64,000 nt of DNA from Trichosporon coremiiforme (lineage: Eukaryota > Basidiomycota > Tremellomycetes > Trichosporonales > Trichosporonaceae), in the NCBI GenBank assembly GCA_039545355.1, contig BCJJ01000016.1:186001-250000 (forward strand), given 5' to 3'. The notes below the pieces were generated by a model. It made no database searches and was not told the DNA's origin. It saw only the letters and a program-made list of their open reading frames with translations. Below, piece after piece: positions 54,734 through 64,000 of this stretch. The first letter of the stretch is position 1. Each line of letters starts with the position of its first letter. The position numbers and the translations under genes are program-made.

Positions 54734-57700
54734 ATGGTCTCCACTGATCCGGCCATGGAGGCTGGCCTCGCGGAGGGAGGTGCGGCCGAGTACCTCGACC
54801 GCGACTACCGCACCGCCGAGGACGAAATCCTGAGCGAGTCGGGAAACACGACGCCCGACGGACAGGACACCGGAGTTCCCGAATATGATGCTCACGCTGA
54901 GAAAGTCACCCGTGGCCCCGAGGTTTACCACGACGCTAGCGGCGTCCCGCAGTCCTCGGTTTCCGTCCTCGGCCCTCTTAACGACAGTGGCCGTCGCGTG
55001 TCCGTTAGCCGCGGTAAGCAGGAGTTCGCGGCCCTCGAGCGCAAGTACTCCACTCTTTCGCAGCAGTCCTCCGACCACGGCCTCCAGCGTACCGTCACCG
55101 GTCGCTCTATCGCTTCGGTTCGCTCCGCCTTTGGAGGCAAGCCTCAGCGCACCACCACCCGTCAGTCCGCCGTCACTGATGGCACTGCCAACGCCAGCGG
55201 TGACGCCGAGAAGGGCCAGGCCGGCGACGAGGAGTTCAACCTCTCTGATGAGCTCCGCGCCGGCCGTCGCAAGCAGGACGACGCCCTCATCCACCACAAG
55301 AACGTCGGTGTGGTGTGGGAGGACCTCGAGGTCATTGGCGCGGGCGGCATGAAGATGCACATCCGTAACTTTTCCAACGCCATCATGGAGCAGTTCATGA
55401 TGCCTGTCATCAAGGTCATGGGACTCGTGGGCTACAATCCCTTTGCGCCCAAGCCCAAGACGATCCTCTTCCCCTCGTCCGGTGTCCTCAAGCCCGGAGA
55501 GATGTGTCTCGTTCTCGGTCGCCCCGGTGCTGGTTGTTCGACCTTCCTCAAGGCCATTGCCAACCAGCGCGAGGGCTTCATGGAGGTTAACGGCGACGTC
55601 GAGTACGCTGGTATCCCTGCCAAGGAGATGCACAAGAAGTACGGTGGTGAGGTGAGTGGCTTGGGAATGTGGCGGATCGTCGGATCCGACGCAGTCCAGA
55701 TCTTTCGCGTAAATTGAGGCTGACGATTTTCTTAGACCCTCTACAACCAGGAGGATGACGACCACCTGCCGACCCTGACTGTCGCGCAGACGATCCGCTT
55801 CGCCCTTGAGCTCAAGACGCCCAAGAAGAAGATTGAGGGCGTCACCAACAAGCAGTACCGCGAGGACCTGCTGCAGCTGCTCCTCACCATGTTCAACATG
55901 AAGCACACTGCCAACACGATCGTCGGTAACGCGTTCGTCCGTGGTGTGTCCGGAGGAGAGCGTAAGCGTGTGTCCGTCATGGAGCAGATGTGCTCCAACT
56001 GTGCCCTGTCATCGTGGGACAACTCGACCCGTGGTCTTGACGCCTCCACCGCGCTCGACTATGCCAAGTCGCTCCGTCTCCTGACTGACATCATGAACCA
56101 GACCACCTTCGTGTCGCTGTACCAGGCTGGTGAGGGTATCTACAAGCAGTTCGACAAGGTCCTGCTCCTCGACGAGGGCCACGTCGTCTACTTTGGTCCC
56201 GCCAAGATCGCCCGCGAGTACATGGTCGGTCTCGGCTACGCCGACCTGCCCCGTCAGACCACCGCCGACTACCTCTCGGGCTGCACGGACCCCAACGAGC
56301 GCCGCTTCCAGGAGGGCCGCTCGGCCGAGAACGTCCCCTCCACGCCCCAGGCGATGGAGGAGGCCTACCGCAACTCGGACGTGTACCGCATGATGATCGC
56401 CGAGAAGGACGAGTACAAGACCAAGATGCAGCAGGACGAGCGCGACCGCGAAGAGTTCCGCAACGCCGTCCGCGACGCCAAGCACCGCGGCGTCGGCAAG
56501 AACTCGCCCTACACTGTATCCCTCCTTTCGCAGATCCTGGCGCTTACTAGGCGCCAGACGATCCTCAAGTTCCAGGACAAGTTCGGCATCTACACCGGCT
56601 ACGCTACCTCCATCATCATCGCTCTCATTGTTGGTTCCGTCTACTTCCGTCTCCCCACCTCGGCTTCCGGCGCGTTCACTCGCGGCGGTCTTATCTTCTT
56701 GGGTCTCCTCTTCAACGCTCTTACCTCGTTCTCTGAGCTTCCCGGCCAGATGCAGGGTCGCCCCATCCTGTTCCGTCAGGTCGGATATCGCTTCTACCGT
56801 CCCGCTGCCTACGCCGTTGGTGCCGTCGCCGCCGACGTTCCGTTCAACGCCTCGAACATCTTCTTCTTCGTCATCATCCTCTACTTCATGGGAGGTCTCT
56901 ATTCGAGCGGAGGGGCGTTCTGGATGTTCTACCTCTTCGTTTTCACAACGTTCATGGTAATGGCTGGATTCTTCCGTACCATCGGTGTCGCGACCTCGGA
57001 TTACAACGTTGCTGCTCGTCTCGCTTCGGTTCTCATTTCCTTCATGGTCACATACACAGGATACATGATTCCGATGGCCAAGATGAAGCGTTGGCTGTTC
57101 TGGATTTGCTACATCAGTGAGTTTTTTCTTTGAAAAACGAGTAAATACTCGTAGAAAACGGTTGGGCGGAGCAAGTGCCACTGATAAGCACCTGTGGCGT
57201 CTCTAGCGTCCACCTCCACCTCATTTGCGCCCCTCAGACCTGAGCTAACATGCAGATCCCCTGTTCTACGGCTACGAGGCCCTGTTCGCGAACGAGTTCA
57301 GCCGCATCACCCTCGAATGTGACGCGGCGTACATCATCCCGACCAACATTCCGCAGGCTGGTATCACCAAGTACCCCGACGGCGTTGGACCCAACCAGAT
57401 GTGTTCGCTTCCTGGATCGCACCCCGGCTCTGGGGTCGTCACCGGCACCGACTACATGCACGCCGCCTTCCAGTACTCCAAGTCGCACATCTGGCGCAAC
57501 TACGGTGTCCTCATCGGTTGGTTCTGCTTCTACATGTTCCTCCAGGCGTTCTTCATGGAGACGCTCAAGATGGGTGCCTCGCACATGGCTATTGTCGTCT
57601 TCAAGAAGGAGGACAAGGAGCTCAAGAAGCTGAACGCCCGCCTCGCCGAGCGCAAGGAGGCGTTCCGTGCCGGCAAGCTCGAGCAGGATCTTGGCAACCT

Positions 57701-59602
57701 CGCGATGAAGCCCGTTCCCTTCACCTGGGCCGGCCTCAACTACACTGTCCCCGTCAAGGGCGGCCACCGCCAGCTTCTCAACGACGTCTACGGCTACGTC
57801 AAGCCCGGAACTCTTACCGCCCTCATGGGTGCCTCGGGTGCCGGAAAGACTACCCTGCTCGACGTGCTTGCGGCCCGTAAGAACATTGGTGTCATCGGCG
57901 GCGACATCCTCATGGGCGGCAAGCCTATCGACGTTTCCTTCGCCCGTGGATGTGCCTACGCCGAGCAGCTTGATGTCCACGAGTGGACTGCCACTGTCCG
58001 TGAGGCTCTCCGTTTCTCCGCCTACCTTCGCCAGCACGCCGACGTTCCCAAGGAGGAGAAGGATGCCTACGTCGAAGACATCATTGAGCTTCTCGAGCTC
58101 CAGGACATTGCGGACGGTATGATTGGTTTCCCCGGCTACGGTCTCTCCGTCGAGGCGCGCAAGCGTGTCACCATCGGTGTCGAGCTCGCCGCCAAGCCCG
58201 ATCTGCTCCTCTTCTCCTCGACGAGCCTACCTCCGGTCTCGACGGCCAGTCCGCCTACAACATTGTGCGCTTCCTCAAGAAGCTCACCCAGGCCGGCCAG
58301 AAGATTCTCTGCACGATCCACCAGCCCAACGCTCTCCTGTTCCAGTCCTTCGACCGTCTCCTGCTTCTCCAGCGTGGCGGCGAGTGCGTCTACTTTGGCG
58401 ATATCGGTGAGGACTCCAACGTCCTCATCTCGTATCTTGAGCGCAACGGTGCCAAGGTGCCCGAGGACGCCAACCCCGCCGAGTTCATGCTCGAGGCCAT
58501 TGGTGCCGGTTCGCGCAAGCGTATTGGCGGCGACTGGCACGAGAAGTGGAAGAACTCGCCCGAGTTTGCTGAGACCAAGGAGGAGATTGCGCGCCTGAAC
58601 GCCGACGCCCTTGCCAACCCCATCCCCGACGAGGGCAAGCCGAAGGAGTACGCCACCTCGTTCATGACCCAGCTCAAGGTTGTTGGTGCCCGTACCAACA
58701 CTGCTCTCTGGCGCAACGCCGACTACCAGTGGACCCGTCTGTTCGCGCACATCGCCATCGGCATGGTCACCCTCCTCACCTTCCTCCGTCTGGACAACTC
58801 GCTCGAGTCGCTGCAGTACCGCGTCTTCGCCATCTTCTTCTGCACGGTCCTTCCCGCCCTCGTCCTCGCCCAGATCGAGCCGCAGTACATCATGTCGCGC
58901 ATGACCTTCAACCGTGAGGCGTCGTCCAAGATGTACTCGTCGACCGTCTTTGCCCTGACCCAGCTCATCGCCGAGATGCCCTACTCGGTGCTGTGTGCCG
59001 TCGCCTTCTTCCTGCTGCTCTACTACGGTGTCGGCTTCCCGACCGCCTCGAGCCGTGCCGGCTACTTCTTCCTGATGGTTCTCCTCACCGAGGTCTACGC
59101 CGTCACGCTCGGCCAGGCCATCGCGGCCCTGTCGCCCAGCATCATCGTTGCGGCGCTCTTCAACCCCTTCCTGCTTGTGCTCTTCTCCGTCTTCTGTGGT
59201 GTCACCGCCCCGCCCCCGACGCTGCCTTACTTCTGGCGTTCGTGGATGTGGCCGCTCGACCCCTTCACGCGCATCATCTCCGGTCTCGTCTCGACCGGTC
59301 TCCAGGACGAGCTCGTCGTCTGCAAGGAGTCCGAGTTCAACCTGTTCCCGCCTCCCGCGGGCCAGACCTGCGCGCAGTGGGCTGGCGAGTTCGCCCAGGT
59401 CATGGGCGCGTACATCAACAACCCCGACGCCACCGACCAGTGCCAGTACTGCCAGTACCGCGTCGGACAGTCGTTCTTCGAGAACATGGAGATCTACTTC
59501 AAGTACCGATGGCGTGATTTCGGTATCTTCCTGTGTTATATCGTGTTCAACATAGTCGTTTTAATTCTAGCGGCGAGGTTCCTCTCTTACCGCAAGAGAT
59601 AA
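54734..59602 (+). CDS. PDR-type ABCG full transporter, frameshifted in the second nucleotide-binding domain
   Basis: Exons 54734-55651, 55736-57116 and 57256-59602 (introns 84 and 139 nt); about 1547 codons if read across the lesion. Layout is NBD1-TMD1-NBD2-TMD2, as in fungal drug-efflux pumps. NBD1 has GRPGAGCSTFLKAIANQ, VSGGERKRVSV and WDNSTRGLDAS; NBD2 has MGASGAGKTTLLDVLAARKN and the signature GLSVEARKRVTIGVELAAKP. Two extra bases (TC at 58215-58216 within CTTCTCCTC) break the Walker B/D-loop: LLLF is followed out of frame, while the next frame resumes LDEPTSGLDGQSAYNIVRF and runs intact to 59602. Unless this is a sequencing slip, translation stops at 58598 and the second membrane domain is lost. 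It resembles Pdr5/Snq2-class plasma-membrane exporters of azoles and other drugs. Confidence 0.88.
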
Positions 59603-60362
59603 AGGGAAAGAGGGGTGGACGGAAGAAGCTTGCAGGTGAAATCAGCGAATGGTGCCACTCTCGTGCCATTCCATGACCAATGAGCGCCCCATTACCGGCC
59701 TCCACCTTGCACTTCTTATGCGTATTTCAGTCATCAACACTACACATTAATACATAGACATCATGGATTCATTACTTTGGCGCCTTGCATACCGGAACCC
59801 GAGGTAGATGTTGAAATTCCCGCATCACTATGGGGTGTTGCATCGTCCGAGACCAGGATACCAGAATAATCTAGAGTTGAAATGTGATCAAGAGATCGAT
59901 CCCATGCACGTCCGTCGTCTTGTCGGTCGTTCCATACACGAGTAGACCGGCCGTGCTGAGAAGGCTGCTCTGGACACCTTCGTGGCATATCATAGGGTGG
60001 TTGGTGGGAGACGTCACAGATTACAGAAGCTATTCTCAGGCCGAGCCTCCCGTGTACTGTACTTGCGATCATCGCCGCCACAGGCTGGCTGCGTCCACCA
60101 ACCCCAGGCCTCGCCTCCACCGCCCACACCTTACGCCCTCCGCCCAACATGTCCTTGCTCTGGTACTGAGATAGACCACCAGGTGTTCCATCCCCCCTTG
60201 GGCCCCAGTCCGCCTTGAGGCTTGTTTACTCAGGACCCATCATAGCTGCAACTTATGGCCACAAAGCACCACATACATGAACATCTTTGCATACATTTTC
60301 AACGCCTGCATGGCGTAGTCATGGGTGATAAATTGCACAGCATAGCAGGTGTCTCTGATAGT
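59603..60362. other. Intergenic region downstream of the ABC transporter gene
   Basis: No gene supported. It contains at 59758-59777 a 20-mer that recurs with one mismatch at 63863-63882. Confidence 0.5.
59758..59777. repeat. Left copy of a 20-bp near-identical direct repeat
   Basis: ACATCATGGATTCATT followed by ACTT; the right copy at 63863-63882 has GCTT. The pair brackets the damaged zinc-knuckle gene, 4.1 kb apart in the same orientation. Confidence 0.7.
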
Positions 60363-60435
60363 CTAGCCTAAGCGACTGTTCTCGGTGATGCGCCGCGCGA
60401 GTCGCTTTTTCTTTGTCGCCTCGTCGATGGCGACG

Positions 60436-60905
60436 CCGCACTCGTTGGCTCGGTGACCACTGAGGTCGCACGAGCCCCAGAAGCGCGTGCCCTTGGGGTA
60501 CTTTCCTTTGTCGCGGCGACGATGGAAGATCGGAGGCAGGTCGATACCGATGGGTTTGGATGAGGTGGTTGAGGTGCTTGCAGTCGCCGACGCCGACGAC
60601 GAGGATGACCCCACCGGCTGCGGCGATGACTGAGAGGTGGACGTTGTGGGCGCGAGGAGGTTTGCAGTGCACTTCGCTGTACTGTAGTGTGCCCGCTCTA
60701 GAGACAACTACCGCAGAACTGCGTAAATTTCGGATAACGGCCCAAGTCGTTCACCTTGTGATACTACGGTGTTGCTGGAGGTGACTCGGGGGGGTTGGGG
60801 CAGCTTTCCCCTCGATGACCTGAGAGGAAACACGTCTGACAAAACCGTGTGCCGCTGGGATACTTGCCCAAATCGCGGTACTTGTGGAACACAAGTCCGG
60901 CCGCC
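60436..60905 (-). repeat. Three related zinc-knuckle modules, two of them degenerate
   Basis: Module 1 (about 60905-60804) reads FHKYRDLGKYPSGTRFCQTC then FLSGHRGESC, a C-x2-C-x4-H-x4-C knuckle. Module 2 (about 60762-60682) reads YHKVNDLGRYPKFTQFCGSC but has a TAG in the Cys-His spacer. Module 3 (about 60526-60436) reads FHRRRDKGKYPKGTRFWGSC then DLSGHRANEC, with the first Cys replaced by Trp. Confidence 0.75.
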
Positions 60906-61703
60906 TCCTTCTTTTCCCACGAAAGAGCGTTCACTCGGTTTCGTTTGCGTTCTCGATACTGACTGTCAGCTTCATCTGGTGATGAAGGCGTTACTCACCG
61001 CCTCCTCCGAGGGGAACGTGGCCTTGACCTTGGCGGTGGCGAGTCGATTGCGCTCGGCGAACTAGTCCTCGTCAGCTCCAAGGAGCACTTGCAACACGTA
61101 CCGCCTCAGCGCCCAGCCTGTCCTTGAGGGCGTAGTGACAGTCACGCAACCGCTGCTTCACCTACCGTCAGAGACATGATCGAAGCTCACGCACTCACTG
61201 CTTCGTGGCCGTATCGTTCGATCTCCTTCTCGCGCGTCCTTCGGAACAACGCCCGCCGCTACTATATCAGTAGGAAGTGAGTCAGTCACGCACCTCCTCA
61301 TCGGTCAGCTTTGCCATCTGCTTCTGACTGGCGGCCTTGATGTGGGCAGCGTACTGGCTTGTAAGTTCAAGCGGCGCGAGGTTGTCAACTCGCCCCTTCG
61401 TGTCCGAGGACTTTCTTCAGCCTCTCCATCTCCCCCCGTCGCCGACGTTCCCCGTCGCCGAAGTTGGCGCTGTCACATTAGCATGACCGCGTGGAATGTC
61501 ACAAACGTACCTCGACTGGCGGGAGACTATCCCAAAACCTCTTGGCTCTCTCTGCCTCCTGTTTACGGAACTGCAGGGGTTAATATTCACGCCTGGTTAT
61601 CGAGCTACCTCTTCGTCACCGATCCGAGCTCTCCGGCGCTCGCGCGGGAGCTTAGAAGCGGCCTTCTTCTGTCCCGTCAGCAGTATGTCTGATCTTGACT
61701 CAC
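60899..61703 (-). repeat. Array of ~60-nt mini-exons with ~100-bp period
   Basis: Exon starts (minus) at 61668, 61570, 61469, 61353, 61258, 61161, 61061 and 60958, i.e. steps of 98, 101, 116, 95, 97, 100 and 103 bp. Exons at 61668-61609, 61570-61511, 61353-61294, 61258-61199 and 61161-61102 are exactly 60 nt (20 codons); 61061-60999 is 63 nt. Introns are 35-41 nt, all phase 0, and nearly every exon ends in Glu-Glu or Glu-Ala before the donor. The 116-bp unit contains a 16-nt tandem duplication (CGGCGACGGGGAACGT) and a damaged donor; without the duplication its step is 100. Confidence 0.7.
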
Positions 61704-62899
61704 CTCCTCAGCGGTGTAAGGGCCGATACCCTGGATGTGCTCGTCCAACGGATTCGACTTGCACGGGCGTCCGTAGGTAGGTTTGGTCCAGAGCGGGAAT
61801 TGGTCTTCGGGCGAGTAGTACATATGGAGGTTGATGCCCGTTGTGGCTTGAAAGAAGCTTTCCGCGAAGAGAGAGCGCGCCGGGGTCGAGACCGGGCTGG
61901 TAGAACTTGCGCTTCACCATCTTGCGGTAAGCCTTGGGGTTCTCAATGACGGCCTTGGCGAGGGGGTGGGCTCTGGCAAGCGTGAGTGTTTGCTCTGCCA
62001 CTCAACTTACTTTTACTTGTTCGTGAGATATTTTACTTGAACACGGGTCCGTCCCCATACTCCCTCCGACCCCGTCCCGGATCCACCATACAGCCACTCC
62101 TGTAACTCGGGTGGTGCGTTGTCGAGGAGCTCGAGGAGAAGGGCGTACGAGCCCCAGTCTTTGTCGGCAATAGTCACAGCAGGCAGGAGTGTTTTGAGTT
62201 CCGCTAATGCGAGCGGGCGAGGGTCTACCCAGCGGACGATGATGTCGTCAGAGCGGCCGACGGCCAGTCGGTGGGCTCATCGAGCGCATGCGCCGTCACG
62301 TTGTAGCTCGACCTGCCACTGCAGAGTCAGACCCCCGTACGTGTGGTGACAGTGACGCAGGGAGCGGTCGATGAAACCGGTCACCAGCGCGAGCCAGCGC
62401 GGGTCCGCAGCTGCAGCGGGCGCGCGCGAGCTGTCAAGACAATCCCATGCTGGGTCCGTAGGATTTTACTGATCAGCCGTAGCAGCTTGCAATTGGTTAT
62501 GACTCACCAGGTCAAAGAGCGTGTGCGAGGGGCCAGTGTTGTTGTCCCACGGGCCTTGACCTCGGTGGCCCCCTTTGCACCTGTTGCTGAGGCAGACTCG
62601 TTCTCGTCGTCGTCGTCGTCCTCGTCCTCCTGTCCCTCCTCCTTGTAACCGGGGCGACTTTCGTCGGCTTCGATCTCAATGTTGACATAGTAGTCCTCGT
62701 CGATTAGGTCGTCGGGGAAGCTGTCCGAGTCATCCTCTAGTCCGAAGGATTTGGAGAGGCATTTTATGTCGAGGAGTTCGCCGTTGGTATCGAGCGCGAG
62801 GGCAGCTTCTCCGTTCTCGTCATCTTCGAGCAGCTCGACGATGTCCTCATCTTCATCGTCGGAAGGAGATTCCCGTTTCCGTTTCTGCGGGTTAGTCAT

Positions 62900-64000
62900 C
62901 CTGTGGCGGCCGGATAGGAAATGAAAGGGAAAGGGTGTGGTGGCAAAGTCAACGGTCGCAACGCCTGACGCTGCTAAGGACCTCGATAGCATTCAAGGAG
63001 CCATCTGCCTCCGCCTAGACGTAACTGTGCGCAGATCGGCGAGATCTGCCCAGATGACGTTGGCTAAAGGAGGTGGGTTGCCGCATGGTCGAAAGCGCCA
63101 AAAGGTGGTGTGCAGGCGTGTCCGGCGCGTCAAGCACATGGCCAAATTATAGCCACAAAGGGGACCGTGGACATTCGAAATCGTGTTTCACAGCCGTCAC
63201 ATGACCTCCCGCTGAAGTCGCAGCCTGCTGCACAGTCTTCATTGTCTTGCAAGTTGCCCGACGTAAATAGCTGAAAGCCGACTGGGTAACCAGGGCCATC
63301 GCTGACCAGAGTGACTTCGCTAGCCGATCACTAGAATGTCGTCAGCGAAGCTATAGGCATAATCGACTGAGAGTAAAGGGGTTTGGTGGTGGTGTAAAGC
63401 ACCTTGGACGCTCGTCCCGTTGCCCTGAGTGTCGCCAACTTGTTGCGATCACTCGGGGGCTTCCTGCTCCTTGCGCTCCCGATTGTCACTCGCAGCCGGT
63501 CCGTAACTTTCGACTACCGGCTCACCTTGTTTCCGTCCTCGCACTCGGGACTCCATCGACTGTTGATAACTTCAGATTGGCGAGGAAAGCGTTGTTGTCG
63601 ACCGCACCTGAACTGAATTGCGAGCATGCGAAGGTGCCAGCCGTTGGCTGCCCTCGGTATCCCTGCCCCAGTCTTGCTGCCCGCTGTCTGGCTTCTGGGC
63701 GTAGTAGAGCGTCACAGAACGGACGTGTGGTGTGACGTTTGCTCCCGCGGGGCGTCGGAACGTCCTATCATTCCGTGGAGAAAACACTCTGCTTCTTCAT
63801 GCACATAGCACAGGCGTTTCGGTTATCATGCTACATCTCCTAATATAGAATCAATCAAGTACACATCATGGATTCATTGCTTCGCTACAGCGTTGTTGCA
63901 GTCGCAGTGTTGGGTCGAGCGCAGGTGGGTGCCAGAAGTTGCCAGTGCCTGGGCCGGTTGCCACCCATCGGGATCAGATTCCACTTCCGCACGACCAGCG
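62900..64000. other. Window end, no supported gene
   Basis: 1.1 kb upstream of the damaged zinc-knuckle gene. It holds the right copy of the 20-bp direct repeat (63863-63882). Short frames on both strands show no domain. Confidence 0.45.
63863..63882. repeat. Right copy of a 20-bp near-identical direct repeat
   Basis: Matches 59758-59777 at 19 of 20 positions, same orientation; a few further upstream bases also agree (TA before the repeat). Confidence 0.7.

Larger units (their letters stand above)
60363..62899 (-). pseudogene. Damaged gene of unknown family: acidic N-terminus, mini-exon coiled-coil array, zinc knuckles
   Basis: The ATG at 62899 starts an acidic, nuclear-looking N-terminus (MTNPQKRKRESPSDDEDEDI). 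Downstream, coding-like blocks change frame repeatedly: WDNNTGPSHTLFDL before the donor at about 62513, DPRWLALVTGFIDRSLRHCH, DIIVRWVDPRPLALAELKTL (behind an in-frame TGA), ENPKAYRKMVKRKFYQPGLD, then FQATTGINLHMYYSPEDQFP after an apparent 4-nt CT insertion near 61866-61874. The mini-exon array follows (61668-60958), then a CCHC knuckle (FCQTCFLSGHRGESC) and two decayed knuckles. At least five lesions are visible, so this is probably a pseudogene or a poorly sequenced locus. I do not recognise the family; a nucleic-acid-binding role is suggested only by the knuckles. Confidence 0.6.

Noticed and set aside
54463..55906. Minus-strand frames with a long poly-Gly stretch
   Set aside because: They are the complement of the C homopolymer and the ABC transporter exon, not a glycine-rich protein.
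61259..61294. TAG at the start of a mini-exon as a nonsense mutation
   Set aside because: The same bases can serve as the splice acceptor (ATATAGTAG), giving an exon of exactly 60 nt like its neighbours.
1..64000. CRISPR arrays, rRNA genes, retroelement LTRs, telomere repeats
   Set aside because: None seen; the only periodic array is the mini-exon repeat, whose units differ in sequence and carry splice sites.

Overview
This window reads as nuclear DNA of a basidiomycete yeast. It is GC-rich, genes are split by short introns (mostly 34-150 nt, GTGAGT/GTAAGT donors, CTAAC branch sites, CAG/TAG acceptors), and intergenic spaces are 0.3-3 kb with no operons. Codon use, very short introns and protein sequences fit Tremellomycetes, probably Trichosporonales; the order-level placement is inference. 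I saw no rRNA, CRISPR array or intact transposon.

0-10 kb: an UNC93-like MFS transporter (+), a secreted double-psi beta-barrel (expansin-like) protein with PAWTP repeats (-), a secreted protein of unknown family broken by one in-frame TGA (-), and a Gfo/Idh/MocA oxidoreductase (+). 12.5-19 kb: a Zn2Cys6 transcription factor (+), GlcNAc-6-phosphate deacetylase (-) and glucosamine-6-phosphate deaminase (+). The last two are divergent around a 1-kb shared promoter and together convert GlcNAc-6-P to fructose-6-P. 19-22.3 kb: two tRNA-Glu(UUC) genes of very different body, and two small coiled-coil orphan proteins.

22.6-52.5 kb is mainly housekeeping: importin-9/Kap114, PP2A scaffold A subunit, Hsp110, a second expansin-like secreted protein, protein O-mannosyltransferase PMT1, exosome subunit CSL4, pyruvate dehydrogenase E2, pantothenate kinase and the WD40 protein SQT1/AAMP. 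Between the second expansin gene and PMT1 lies a TATA-driven, A/C-rich, apparently non-coding transcription unit. GGCTGG/CCAGCC clusters recur upstream of many of these genes.

54.7-64 kb: a PDR-type ABC transporter preceded by a run of 45 C in its 5' leader and broken by a 2-nt insertion in the second Walker B motif; then a heavily damaged gene of unknown family that contains an array of ~60-nt mini-exons with a ~100-bp period followed by three zinc-knuckle modules. Near-identical 20-mers flank this last segment. The mini-exon array is the most unusual structure in the window.
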